64,000 bases of DNA from Bog-473 sp963840435. GTDB lineage: Bacteria > Actinomycetota > Acidimicrobiia > Acidimicrobiales > RAAP-2. Position 1 is the first letter of the stretch. Each line of letters starts with the position of its first letter. The position numbers and the translations under genes were made by a program. Below, piece by piece: positions 44,607 through 53,418 of the stretch. The notes under the pieces were generated by a model. The model saw only the letters and a list, made by a program, of their open reading frames with translations. It did not search any database and had not been told where the DNA came from. Where the stretch lies: positions 62,001 through 126,000 of the forward strand of contig CAWIYY010000020.1 in the NCBI GenBank assembly GCA_963840435.1, given 5' to 3'.

Positions 44607-45284
44607 TCAGCCGAACCGGTAGCCGACGCCCCACACGGTGGCGAGGGGAAGATCGGTCCCCAGCTTCTTGCGCAGCTGGGCCACGTGCACGTCGACCGTG
44701 CGCTCGTCGCCGTACCAGTCCGTCCCCCACACACCGTCGAGCAACTGCTGTCGGGAGAGCGCCAGCCCGAGGTTGTTGGCCAGGAAGGCGAGCAGGTCGA
44801 ACTCGCGCGTGGTCAGGGACACCGCATCGCCGCGCTGGCGCACCTCGCGCCGGCGCAGGTCGACCTCGAGCTCGCCCACGGCGACCACTTCCTGCGGGGC
44901 GGGTCCCTCGCGGGTCCGCCGGAGGATGGCCCGGACCCGGGCCACCAGCTCGCGGGGCGAGAACGGCTTGGTCAGGTAGTCGTCCGCCCCCATCTCCAGG
45001 CCGAGGACGCGGTCCACCTCGTCGTCCCGGGCCGTGAGGAAGAGCACCGGAACCGTCCCCCGGGCCCGGATCTCCCGGCAGACGTCGAACCCGTCCCGCC
45101 GGCCCGGCAGGCCGACGTCGAGGATGACGATCCAGGGATCGGACTGCTTGAACAGTTCGAGGCCCTTCTCCCCGTCCCCGGCCAGGAGCACCCGGAAGCC
45201 TTCCCGGCGCAGGTAGAGGTCGACCAGGTCCGCGATATGCGGATCGTCCTCGACGACAACCACCGTTCCGTTCTCGGCGTTCAC
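44607..45284 (-). CDS. OmpR/PhoB-family response regulator
   Basis: The 225 residues comprise a receiver domain with acidic pocket EDD (12-14), phospho-acceptor D56 (VILDVGLPG) and K106 (YLTKPFSP), followed by a winged-helix DNA-binding domain (about 130-225; REFDLLAFLANNLGLALSRQ, ending TVWGVGYRFG). All key residues are present. It is the first gene of a two-gene operon with the kinase. The 149-base gap to the divergent secreted-protein gene would hold both promoters and possibly the regulator's binding sites. Confidence 0.93.
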   Translation of the reverse strand: MNAENGTVVVVEDDPHIADLVDLYLRREGFRVLLAGDGEKGLELFKQSDPWIVILDVGLPGRRDGFDVCREIRARGTVPVLFLTARDDEVDRVLGLEMGADDYLTKPFSPRELVARVRAILRRTREGPAPQEVVAVGELEVDLRRREVRQRGDAVSLTTREFDLLAFLANNLGLALSRQQLLDGVWGTDWYGDERTVDVHVAQLRKKLGTDLPLATVWGVGYRFG

Positions 45285-45433
45285 CCCACCAGCCTTCCAT
45301 CTGGCGCCCTGGCAAACGCCCCATTCCCAGCTGCCCTTACAGAACCATCATCTTTGGCACACACCTGATTCACCCTGGGGATTCATGATGCGGAGCAGGG
45401 TATTCCACGGAAACCCGGACGAGAGGAGCAGAC

Positions 45434-46258
45434 ATGTCGAAGGGACGCACGGGCCTGATCCGTTTCGGCGCGGTCGCGTTGGCCTCCACGGCGGCCCTGG
45501 CCGGCGCGAGCGGCGCCGCGGCTGCGGCCACGTCGTCGGGCGCTCCCGCCACGTCGAGCGGGAGCCACACGACCACCACCCTCCCCACCACGCTCGCTGG
45601 CATCCAGAGCCTGGCCCACACGCAGATCAGCCGGCGGGTGGACGTCCTCACCGAGGCCGTCAGCAAGGTGAAGGCGGCCAAGGGGCTGGGTGCAGGCCAA
45701 GGCGCGCTCGCCACCTATCTGGGCCAGGACATCGGACCGTTGCAGCAACTGGACGCGAAGATCGCGGCCGACGGCACCGTGCAGCAGGCGACGGCCGACT
45801 ACGGCACCATCTTCAGCGGCTTCCGGGTCTACAGGCTGGTCCTGCCGGCTGCCCACGTCGACGCCGAAGCGTCCCGGGTGACGAACACGGCCGTCCCCGC
45901 GCTCACGAGCGCCGCGGGCAAGGCCCAAGCGCACCAGACGCCGGCCAACGGGCCGACGCTCGGCCCGCTGCTCACCAACCTCAACAGCCAGATCACGGCG
46001 GCCACCAACGCAACGAACGGGCTGGCCGGCACCGTGCTCAGCTACACGCCGGCGCAATGGAACGCCAACAACAACCTGCTGTCCAGCGCCCAGTCCTCCA
46101 TCGGGCAGGCGGAGCGCGCGGTCAAACAGGGGCGCAAGGACGTCCATCAGATGCGCGAGCTGCTGGACCCCGGGAGCCTGCACCACGCCGCCACCCGGCA
46201 CGGTGCCACGCACGGCCCGAAGCACGGCTCGGGCGGCACCACCTCGACCACCAGCTGA
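45434..46258 (+). CDS. Secreted protein of unknown function
   Basis: The 274-residue protein has a start with GAGAGGAGC upstream and a signal peptide (IRFGAVALASTAALAGASGA, cleaved near AAAAATSS). The mature part starts with a Thr/Ser-rich linker (SGSHTTTTLPTT), continues as an alanine-rich helical domain of about 190 residues, and ends in a His/Gly/Thr-rich tail (HGPKHGSGGTTSTTS). No catalytic motif is seen and I recognise no named family. Its divergent position against a two-component operon suggests control by that system. Confidence 0.8.
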   Translation: MSKGRTGLIRFGAVALASTAALAGASGAAAAATSSGAPATSSGSHTTTTLPTTLAGIQSLAHTQISRRVDVLTEAVSKVKAAKGLGAGQGALATYLGQDIGPLQQLDAKIAADGTVQQATADYGTIFSGFRVYRLVLPAAHVDAEASRVTNTAVPALTSAAGKAQAHQTPANGPTLGPLLTNLNSQITAATNATNGLAGTVLSYTPAQWNANNNLLSSAQSSIGQAERAVKQGRKDVHQMRELLDPGSLHHAATRHGATHGPKHGSGGTTSTTS

Positions 46259-46277
46259 TCCACCCCCGCGGGTGCGT

Positions 46278-46324
46278 GTCACCCACCCGGAATCCCACGC
46301 CGTCCCCCAACCCGGGTGGGTGAC
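46278..46324. terminator. Bidirectional terminator-like hairpin between convergent genes
   Basis: GTCACCCACCCGG (46278-46290) is the perfect reverse complement of CCGGGTGGGTGAC (46312-46324), giving a 13-bp stem and a 21-base loop. It lies between the ends of the secreted-protein gene (46258) and the aldehyde dehydrogenase gene (46364). Confidence 0.7.
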
Positions 46325-46363
46325 CGGACCCCGGACCGACGGACCGACCGAGGCCGAGGCTCC

Positions 46364-47812
46364 CTACGAGACGACGGACGCCGTGACGGGGTTGAGGCCG
46401 TTGTCGACCTTCGAGCGGTACACCACCTGGTGCTCGGAGAACTCGGCCAGGCCCCACGGGCCGTTCTCCACGCCGAGACCACTCCACTTGAACCCGCCGA
46501 AGGGCTGCTGGGGCGCGAGCGCCAGGTGGGTGTTGACCCACGCCGTGCCGCACTCGAGCTGCGCGGCCACGGCCGCCGCTCGGTCGGCGTCCGCACCCCA
46601 GACCGAGCCCGAGAGCCCGAAGTGGGTGGCGTTGGCCCGGTCGATGGCGTCGTCGAGATCGCGGTAGGACACGACCGGCAGCGCCGGACCGAACTGCTCC
46701 TCGTCGACGATGCGCGTGCCGTCGGTCAGGCCGGTCAGGATCGTCGGTTCGAAGAAGTAGCCGGGCCGGTCCATCGCCCTGCCGCCGGTAACGGCGGTCG
46801 CCCCGGACGAGAGGGCGTCCGCCACCAGCTCCTTGACCCGCTCGTACTGCGGCTCGTTGTTGATGGGCCCGAGCGTCACGCCCTCCTCGGTGCCCTCTCC
46901 CACCTTGGCCGATCGGGCCTGGGCGGCCAGGCCCTCGACGACCTCGTCGTAGAGCGCTTCGGGGACGTACACCCGCTTGATGGCCGAACACACCTGTCCG
47001 TTGTTGGCGAAGGCTCCGGCGAAGATGGCCTGGGCCACGACCGCGGGATCGGCGTCGTCGAGCACGATGGCCGGGTCGTTCCCGCCGAGCTCCAGGGTCA
47101 CGCGCTTGAGGTCCGGCGCGGCCGCCAGGGCCACGAGCTTGCCGGTCTCGACCGAGCCGGTGAAGCTGATCTTGCGCGGCACGGGGTGCGTGGTCATCCA
47201 GGCGCCGAGCTGGTCGCTGCCACTGACGATGTTCAGCACACCCGGGGGGAACACGTCGCGCAGGAGCTCGCCCACCTTGAGGGTGGTGAGCGGTGTGTAG
47301 GGCGACGGCTTCAACACGAGGGTGTTGCCGGCCAACAGGGCCGGGGCGATCTTCCAGAAGGCCAGGGTCAGCGGAAAGTTCCAGGGCGTGATGGCCGCCA
47401 CCACCCCGAGCGGACGCCGGGCAAGCTCGACCGAGGCGGTGTCGTCGTCCTGGATCACCACCGGCTGCGTCTCGAGGTTGGCGAAGTACTGGCACCAGAT
47501 GGCGGCGGCGACACCCTCGATGGCGGCGTCGCCCAGGGGCTTCCCCTGCTCGGCTGTGAGTGTCGGGGCGAGCTCGGTCCCGGCCTGGGCCAGCAGCACC
47601 TCGGATGCCGCCAGCAGCGCGGCACGCCGCGCCGCCTCGTCGGACTTCCACTCCCGGGCGGCCTTGGCGGCGGCGTCGAAGGCGGCGTCGAGCTGGTGAC
47701 GCGAGCACTCGGGTGCCTGGGCGAACACCTCGCCGGTGGCGGGGTTGCGGACGCCGAAGGTGCCCTCCGTGGGCGCGCTCTCCCCGTTGATGGTCATGAC
47801 GAATTCGGACAT
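46364..47812 (-). CDS. NAD(P)-dependent aldehyde dehydrogenase
   Basis: From ATG 47812 (GAGGTG upstream) the product has 482 residues. The active-site set is complete: N145 in TPWNFP, E241 in VTLELGGNDPA and the nucleophile C275 in NNGQVCSAIKR; the C-terminal ESF-type region reads EEQFGPALPVVSY. It oxidises an aldehyde to the acid with NAD(P)+. The class is close to succinate-semialdehyde or aminoaldehyde dehydrogenases, but the substrate cannot be fixed from sequence. The divergent amine oxidase gene next door would yield aldehydes from amines, which makes a two-step amine-degradation pair likely. Confidence 0.92.
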   Translation of the reverse strand: MSEFVMTINGESAPTEGTFGVRNPATGEVFAQAPECSRHQLDAAFDAAAKAAREWKSDEAARRAALLAASEVLLAQAGTELAPTLTAEQGKPLGDAAIEGVAAAIWCQYFANLETQPVVIQDDDTASVELARRPLGVVAAITPWNFPLTLAFWKIAPALLAGNTLVLKPSPYTPLTTLKVGELLRDVFPPGVLNIVSGSDQLGAWMTTHPVPRKISFTGSVETGKLVALAAAPDLKRVTLELGGNDPAIVLDDADPAVVAQAIFAGAFANNGQVCSAIKRVYVPEALYDEVVEGLAAQARSAKVGEGTEEGVTLGPINNEPQYERVKELVADALSSGATAVTGGRAMDRPGYFFEPTILTGLTDGTRIVDEEQFGPALPVVSYRDLDDAIDRANATHFGLSGSVWGADADRAAAVAAQLECGTAWVNTHLALAPQQPFGGFKWSGLGVENGPWGLAEFSEHQVVYRSKVDNGLNPVTASVVS

Positions 47813-47939
47813 TGCACACCTCGCGTGTTCGGTGGAGGAGCGTCGCAGCCACTCCGGGGCGGACGGTTCCGCCGACACTCCCATCGTCGCGCCGCTCCGG
47901 CCGGTGCTCAATGGGACCCGCTGCACTACCGTCGCCTGC

Positions 47940-47964
47940 GGGCCCGGGCCCGAGGCCCGGGCCC
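47940..47964. promoter_or_regulatory. GC-only 11-bp-stem hairpin in the aldehyde dehydrogenase/amine oxidase divergent region
   Basis: GGGCCCGGGCC (47940-47950) and GGCCCGGGCCC (47954-47964) are perfect complements around a 3-base loop. It lies about 20 bases before the amine oxidase start, so it would be in that gene's leader. It may hinder translation, end transcripts or bind a regulator. Confidence 0.5.
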
Positions 47965-47982
47965 GGGATCGGGGGTGGGTGC

Positions 47983-49350
47983 ATGCCGGCGAGCACACCA
48001 AGAGAGGCCGACGTCTGCATCGTCGGAGCGGGCCTGGCCGGTCTGACCGCAGCCCGGCAGCTCAGCGAGGCCGGCCGCTCGGTCGTGGTCCTCGAGGCTC
48101 GGAACCGGGTCGGGGGTCGGATCTGGACCCATGCCTCGGCCGGTGGGGTCCCGGTCGACATGGGGGCCTGCTTCATCGCGCCCGGCCACGACCAGCTCCG
48201 GGCCCTGACCAAGGAGATGGGCGTCGCCACCTTCCCCACCTACGTCCAGGGCGACTACGTCCTGGCCAACGGGGGAAGAGCCCGGCGCTACCGGGGCAAC
48301 GTTCCCCGCATCAGCCCGGTGGCGCTGCTGAGCGCCGGACAGGCCATCGCCCGCATGAACGCGATGGCGAAGAGGGTGCCGGTCCATGCGCCCTGGACGG
48401 CGCGGCGGGCCGCAGCGTGGGATGCCCAGACCGTGCGCAGCTGGCTCAATCCCCTCAACGTGCCGACCCGCCTGGCCCGCGATCTCATCGACTCGACCGT
48501 GCGTGCCTGCTTCGCCGCAGACCTCTCGGAGGTGTCGCTCCTCAACTGGCTGTTCCTCGTGCACGCCTCAGGCGGGGTCGAGGCGCTGATGACTCTCGAG
48601 GGGGGATACCAGGACTCGCAATTCGAAGGCGGGGTGGGCCAGGTTCCCGACGCCATGGCGGCCGCGCTCGGAGACGCCGTCGTGCTCGACGCCCCGGTCA
48701 CCGCGATCGCCCAGTCCGGCGACCGGGTCGACGTCACGTCCGACGCGGTGAGGGTCCGGGCCCGCCGGGCCGTGCTCGCCCTCCCCCGCGCCCTGGCCGG
48801 CGGCATCCGCTTCGAGCCCGCCCTGCCAGCCGATCACGCGCTGCTCATCCACCAGATGCCGGCCGGCACCGAGATCAAGATGGTGACGATCTACGACGAG
48901 CCGTTCTGGCGGGCCGACGGTGCCAACGGCGCCACGGTGGCCACCGACGAGCTGGCCGAGGTCACGCTGGACACCACCCAGCCGGGCCACACCCCGGGCG
49001 TCCTCGCCACCTACGCCGCCGGGCCCCAAGCCCGAACGCTGTGGGCCATGGGTGAGAAGGAACGCCGGGAGCTCCTCCTGCGCACCCTGTCGGTGCGGTT
49101 GGGGCCGCAGGCGGCCCGGCCGCTCGAGCTGCTGGAGCTGAACTGGGCCGACGAGCGCTGGACGCGAGGGTGCTCGTTCGGTCGCTTCCCCACGGGGGTG
49201 CTGACCCAGTACGGGCGGCGCATCCGGGAGCCGGTCGGGCGCGTGCACTGGGCGGGCACGGAGACCGCCACCGCCTTCTACGGATCGATGGAGGGCGCAG
49301 TGCGTTCGGGTGCCCGCGTCTGTGCGGAGATCCTCGAAGCCGGCGACTGA
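47983..49350 (+). CDS. Flavin-containing amine oxidase (monoamine oxidase-like)
   Basis: From ATG 47983 the product has 455 residues. The FAD-binding motif is VCIVGAGLAGLTAARQL near the N-terminus, followed by EARNRVGGRIWTH, the second conserved FAD motif, and the C-terminal VHWAGTETATAFYGSMEGAV, which contacts the flavin. This is the amine oxidase family (MAO, polyamine oxidase, L-amino-acid oxidase). It would convert an amine to an aldehyde with H2O2 release. The divergent aldehyde dehydrogenase could oxidise the product. No signal peptide is seen, so it is cytoplasmic. Confidence 0.92.
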   Translation: MPASTPREADVCIVGAGLAGLTAARQLSEAGRSVVVLEARNRVGGRIWTHASAGGVPVDMGACFIAPGHDQLRALTKEMGVATFPTYVQGDYVLANGGRARRYRGNVPRISPVALLSAGQAIARMNAMAKRVPVHAPWTARRAAAWDAQTVRSWLNPLNVPTRLARDLIDSTVRACFAADLSEVSLLNWLFLVHASGGVEALMTLEGGYQDSQFEGGVGQVPDAMAAALGDAVVLDAPVTAIAQSGDRVDVTSDAVRVRARRAVLALPRALAGGIRFEPALPADHALLIHQMPAGTEIKMVTIYDEPFWRADGANGATVATDELAEVTLDTTQPGHTPGVLATYAAGPQARTLWAMGEKERRELLLRTLSVRLGPQAARPLELLELNWADERWTRGCSFGRFPTGVLTQYGRRIREPVGRVHWAGTETATAFYGSMEGAVRSGARVCAEILEAGD

Positions 49351-49360
49351 GACCGCCCGG

Positions 49361-50212
49361 TCAGTCGCCCAGATCGGGCGGCCGCGGCCCGGGACCGCTG
49401 CCCACCCCCAGCTTCTCGCGGAAGAACGTCAGGGTCTGGTCCAGCGCGGCGCGGGTGGGTGTTCCCGGCCGGTCCACCAAATGGTGGGTCAGGACCGAGT
49501 GCGCGTTCTTGGGATGCCCGTAGGGATTGCCCGGTGCCGAATCGATCTCGACCGCGATGAAACGGTCGCCGAGCTCGCGGCGCAACGTCTCGAAGCGCTG
49601 CTCGAAGCAGAACGGGTCGTTGCTGAAGCGGAGCCCGAGCAGGCACTGTCCCGCCTCGGTCCGCCGCTTGACCCGAGCGAGGTCCTCGTCCGAAATGCCG
49701 ATGTCGGCCTTGTGCCGCTTGCTGATCGGAAAGGGTTGCGAGGGCTGGCTCAGCACCGGTGCCAGCATCACGTCGTCGACCATCATGGCCAGAGCGAAGC
49801 CTCCGGTGAAGCACATGCCGACGGCACCGACACCGGGGCCGCCACAGCGTTCGTGCTCCGACGCGGCCAGGGCGCGCAGCCAGGTGGTGACGGGGCTCGT
49901 CCGTTTCAGGGCGAAACACGAGAACTCGCGCGAGATGCAGGCCGGCCCGAGCATCTTCACCGAGGAGAGGCCGGTTGTGGGCCGCCCCACGTCGCCGAAG
50001 AGGTGCGGCACGACCGCGCTGCAGCCCGCCGCCACGACGCGCCGGGCGAACACGGCCAGCTCCGGGGAGATGCCCGGGGCCTCGCTCATGACGATCACGG
50101 CCGGGCCGCTGCCGAGCCGGAAGACGGCGCGCCGCGTGCCCTCCGCCTCGAAGCTCTCCTTGGTGAAGTCGGAGAGCGCGCCTTCCCACCTGCCCACGTC
50201 GCCCGTCGTCAT
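49361..50212 (-). CDS. Dienelactone hydrolase family protein
   Basis: The 283-residue alpha/beta hydrolase starts at ATG 50212. It has the family nucleophile C134 in GAVGMCFTGGFALAM and a C-terminal histidine candidate in NAHSVLTHHLVD, consistent with a Cys-Asp-His triad; the Asp is probably in the stretch after ISKRHKADIG. Length is slightly above the family's usual 230-250. Substrates may be lactones or other esters. It is convergent with the amine oxidase (10 bases apart) and divergent from the thiolase-like gene at 50237, 24 bases away, suggesting shared control. Confidence 0.88.
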   Translation of the reverse strand: MTTGDVGRWEGALSDFTKESFEAEGTRRAVFRLGSGPAVIVMSEAPGISPELAVFARRVVAAGCSAVVPHLFGDVGRPTTGLSSVKMLGPACISREFSCFALKRTSPVTTWLRALAASEHERCGGPGVGAVGMCFTGGFALAMMVDDVMLAPVLSQPSQPFPISKRHKADIGISDEDLARVKRRTEAGQCLLGLRFSNDPFCFEQRFETLRRELGDRFIAVEIDSAPGNPYGHPKNAHSVLTHHLVDRPGTPTRAALDQTLTFFREKLGVGSGPGPRPPDLGD

Positions 50213-50236
50213 CGCCGGACCGTAGCATCGGCGGCC

Positions 50237-51709
50237 GTGACCGGACCTGCGCACACGCACCTGCACAGTCCGCGCCGCCCCGTGCTCGTCGGCCTGGGGA
50301 CGGCCAACGACAGCGCACCGGTCAGCGAGCTCATGACGCGCGCCGTGCGCGCGGCGGGCGACGATGCCGGTGCGCCCGGCCTGCTGGCCGGCCTCGACCG
50401 CATCCTCGTTCCCCAGGGGTCGTGGACGCTGACCGACCCCGCCCGCACCCTGGCCCGGCGGGTCGGCGCGGCGGGGGCCCGCACCGTGCTCTGCGAGATC
50501 GGCGTCTCCCAACAAGAGGTCATCAACCACGCGCTCCGCCTGGTGGAGGACGGCGAGAGTGACGTGGTGGCCGTGGTGGGCGGCGAGGCCCGGGCCTGGG
50601 CGCGGGCCGGCGGCGTCGAGACGGACGAGGAGGTGGGTCCGCCCGACCAGATCGTGACGCGGCCGCCCGAGTTCGTCGCCCCCATTGAGGTGGCGGCCGG
50701 CATGGTGTGGCCCGTCGTGCAGCAGTACGCGCTGATCGAGAACGCGCTCGGTGCGGCCGAGGGGCGCACGGCGTCGGCCCAGAGCCGGGAGATCGCCGCC
50801 CTCTGGGCCCGCTTCAACCAGGTGGCCCAGGGCAATCCGGACGCCGCCTTTCCCGCGCCGCGCCGGGCGGAGGAGATCGCACAGCCCGGACCGGCCAACC
50901 GGCCGCTCTCCTTTCCCTACAACCTGTGGCACTCGAGCCAGTGGACGGTGGACCAGGCGTCCGCGCTGCTCGTCTGCTCCGCCGAAGCCGCCGCCGCCGC
51001 GGGCGTGCCGCTCGACCGCTGGCTCTTCCCGCACGTCGCACTGCACTGCTCGAGCGCGGTCACCCTCACGGCCCGGCGCCACCTCCAGGCCTGGCCCGCC
51101 ATGGGTGTCCTCGGTCGCGCCGCGGCGAGCGCGCTGGGGCGGCCGCTGCGCGACATCGCCCTGGCCGAGCTGTACTCCTGCTTCCCGGCCGCGGTGCGGG
51201 TCCAGCAACGCGAGCTCGACCTCCCGCTGGACGGGACCCCCACCCTGACTGGTGGGATGGCGTTCGCCGGCGGCCCCTTCAATCACTACGTCCTGCTCTC
51301 GACCGTCGCCCTGGGCCGACGGCTGCGGGAGGCCACCGGCGAGCTCGGCCTGGTCACCACCGTCTCGGGCATGCTCTCCAAACCGGGCCTGGCCGTGTGG
51401 TCTGCGACGCCGCCCGCCGGCGCCGCGTTGGTGGCGGACCTGGCGGCCGAGGCGGATGCCGCCACCGAGACGCTGCCGGTGGCCGAGGCGCCGGCGCCGG
51501 ACCCCACCCGGGCCGTCGTGGCCTCCTCCACCGTCACCTACGGCGGAGCGGACCGGCTCGACCCGGTGCGCACGGTCATCGTCGCCGACCTGCCCGATGG
51601 GGCCCGCACCGCTGCCACCTGCGAAGATGCACCCACCGCCCGCGCCACGCTCACCGAGGGCCTGGCCGGCCGGACCGTCGAGCTGAAGGACACGACATTT
51701 CGGATCTGA
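50237..51709 (+). CDS. Thiolase-like protein lacking the canonical nucleophile
   Basis: The 490-residue protein belongs to the SCP2-thiolase/acetyl-CoA acetyltransferase group found in actinobacteria (ALWARFNQVAQGNPDAAFPA; GGMAFAGGPFNHY near the late active-site loop). Where thiolases have a C-S-S-G nucleophile loop, it reads CEIGVSQQEVINHAL: the position aligned with the cysteine is V, although a Cys lies four residues earlier. The C-terminal 70 residues resemble the extra domain seen in such proteins. It may be an acyl-CoA-binding or aldolase-partner protein rather than a thiolase. The GTG start has little upstream room, 24 bases from the divergent hydrolase. Confidence 0.75.
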   Translation: MTGPAHTHLHSPRRPVLVGLGTANDSAPVSELMTRAVRAAGDDAGAPGLLAGLDRILVPQGSWTLTDPARTLARRVGAAGARTVLCEIGVSQQEVINHALRLVEDGESDVVAVVGGEARAWARAGGVETDEEVGPPDQIVTRPPEFVAPIEVAAGMVWPVVQQYALIENALGAAEGRTASAQSREIAALWARFNQVAQGNPDAAFPAPRRAEEIAQPGPANRPLSFPYNLWHSSQWTVDQASALLVCSAEAAAAAGVPLDRWLFPHVALHCSSAVTLTARRHLQAWPAMGVLGRAAASALGRPLRDIALAELYSCFPAAVRVQQRELDLPLDGTPTLTGGMAFAGGPFNHYVLLSTVALGRRLREATGELGLVTTVSGMLSKPGLAVWSATPPAGAALVADLAAEADAATETLPVAEAPAPDPTRAVVASSTVTYGGADRLDPVRTVIVADLPDGARTAATCEDAPTARATLTEGLAGRTVELKDTTFRI

Positions 51710-53418
51710 GCACCGCCCCCCGGCGCCCCAGAGGGGGGCCTCGCCTGGTCGATCCCGAGTTGGCCGCCCGGGTGCCGGGCTTGCGCCGGATGGCCGCCGT
51801 CTCGCTGGTGCTGGCCGCGCTGAGCGCCGTGACCATCGTGGTCCAGGCCGTGGCGCTGGCCACGGTGGTCGAGCGCTCGCTCCTGCACCACGCGTCCCTG
51901 TCCGCGGTGGCACGGCCCCTGGTGCTCGTCGGGCTGGCGATCGGGGTGCGCGCCGTGCTGCACGCGGCGGGCGACATCTCGGCCCACGGCGCGGCCGAGC
52001 GGGTGGTGACGCGCCTGCGGGCGGACCTGCTCGCGCACGCGCTGACGCTCGGTCCGGGTTGGCTGGCCGGCGAGCGGCCGGGCGAGCTCTCGGTCACGGC
52101 CACCCGCGGGCTGCGCTCGTTGCACACCTACTACGCGCGGTACCTGCCCCAGGCGGCCACCGCCGCCATCATCCCCGCGCTCCTCCTCATCTGGGTCGGC
52201 AGCCAGGACTGGCTCGCCTTCGTGGTCGTGATCGCCCTGGTGCTCGCCGTCCCGGTCACCATGGTGTTCTTCGGCCGCGAGGCGGCGAAGCGATCGGCGC
52301 GGCAATGGCGACGGCTGGGCTCCCTGGCCGGCCGGTTCCTCCAGCTGGTCGAGGGCCTGCCCACCCTGCGCGCCTTCGGACGTGAGGAGCAGGGCCGGCG
52401 CGAGGTGGCGGCGGCGACAGAAGGGGTGCGCAGCGCGACCATGCGCACGCTGCGCACGGCCTTCCTCTCCGCGCTGGCCATGGACATGCTGGCCGGGTTC
52501 GGCGTCGGATTCGTGGCCATGGTGCTCGGACTGCGGCTCCTCTGGGGGGAGCTCGACCTGCAGACCGCGATGGCCGTCCTGCTCGTGGCGCCCGAGATCT
52601 TCATTCCCCTGCGGCGGGCCGGGGCCGAGTTCCACGCCAGCGCCGAGGGCCAGGCGGCGGCGGCCCGGGTGCTCGAGGTGCTCGCGACCCCCCTGCCCGC
52701 CCGGGACGAGTGGTCGGGCGGGCCGGCCCGGGTGACGGTCGTCGGGTCCGCCCCGGCGCTCCACGTCGACGGACTGCGGGTGACCTATCCCCACCGGGAC
52801 GGGCCCGCGCTCGACGGGTTCGCCCTCGACCTGGCGCCCGGGACCCGGGTGGCGTTGATCGGGGGCTCGGGAGCCGGGAAGTCGACCGTGCTCGCCGCGC
52901 TGCTGCGCCTGTGCGAACCGGCAGCCGGGTCCATGACCCTCGACGGCGTGCCCGCGACGGGGCTGAGCGCCGCGGCGTGGCGGTCGTCCTTCTCGTGGTT
53001 GCCGCAGCGGCCCCATCTCTTCACGACCTCGATGGCGGACAACCTCCGGCTCGGCGCTCCGGAGGCGACCGACGACGACCTCGTCGCCGTGCTCGACGCG
53101 GTCGGACTGTCGGCCCTCATGGCCAACCTCCCCCGGGGTCTGGCCACCGAGCTGGGACACGACGGGCTCACGCTCAGCGCGGGGGAACGCCAGCGGGTGG
53201 CGCTGGCCCGCGCCCTGCTGCGCCCCGCGCCCATTGTGCTGCTCGACGAGCCCACCGCGGCGCTCGACCCACCCACCGTGGCCCGCATGGCGCCGGCGCT
53301 CGAGCCGTGGCTGGGCCGGCGGACCATTGTGGTGGCGGCCCACGAACCCACCCTGCTCCCCTCCTTCGACCGGGTGGTCGCCCTCCCCGCCCGGGCCTAC
53401 GGGCTGGTGGCCTCGTGA
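51697..53418 (+). CDS. cydD: ABC exporter subunit CydD (thiol reductant export)
   Basis: The product of about 573 residues joins six transmembrane helices (about 25-320; SLVLAALSAVTIVVQAVALA) and an ATPase domain with Walker A GGSGAGKST, signature LSAGERQRVALARAL and Walker B IVLLDEPTAALD. With CydC (next gene, four-base overlap) it forms the heterodimer that exports glutathione/cysteine-type thiols needed for cytochrome bd assembly. The start is unclear: no ATG, GTG or TTG lies between the thiolase stop and TTG 51760, yet the conserved LVDPELAARVPG precedes or straddles that point. ATT 51697, six bases after AAGGA, or CTG 51706 are candidates. No cydAB is in the window. Confidence 0.85.
   Translation: MSDLSTAPRRPRGGPRLVDPELAARVPGLRRMAAVSLVLAALSAVTIVVQAVALATVVERSLLHHASLSAVARPLVLVGLAIGVRAVLHAAGDISAHGAAERVVTRLRADLLAHALTLGPGWLAGERPGELSVTATRGLRSLHTYYARYLPQAATAAIIPALLLIWVGSQDWLAFVVVIALVLAVPVTMVFFGREAAKRSARQWRRLGSLAGRFLQLVEGLPTLRAFGREEQGRREVAAATEGVRSATMRTLRTAFLSALAMDMLAGFGVGFVAMVLGLRLLWGELDLQTAMAVLLVAPEIFIPLRRAGAEFHASAEGQAAAARVLEVLATPLPARDEWSGGPARVTVVGSAPALHVDGLRVTYPHRDGPALDGFALDLAPGTRVALIGGSGAGKSTVLAALLRLCEPAAGSMTLDGVPATGLSAAAWRSSFSWLPQRPHLFTTSMADNLRLGAPEATDDDLVAVLDAVGLSALMANLPRGLATELGHDGLTLSAGERQRVALARALLRPAPIVLLDEPTAALDPPTVARMAPALEPWLGRRTIVVAAHEPTLLPSFDRVVALPARAYGLVAS

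Noticed and set aside
46122..48239. 705-codon minus-strand frame over the aldehyde dehydrogenase
   Set aside because: It is a shadow of the dehydrogenase, with R/G/A-rich content and no motifs.
50707..53418. 903-codon frame as a single fusion protein
   Set aside because: The first 330 codons overlap the thiolase-like gene in another frame; only the CydD part has family motifs.
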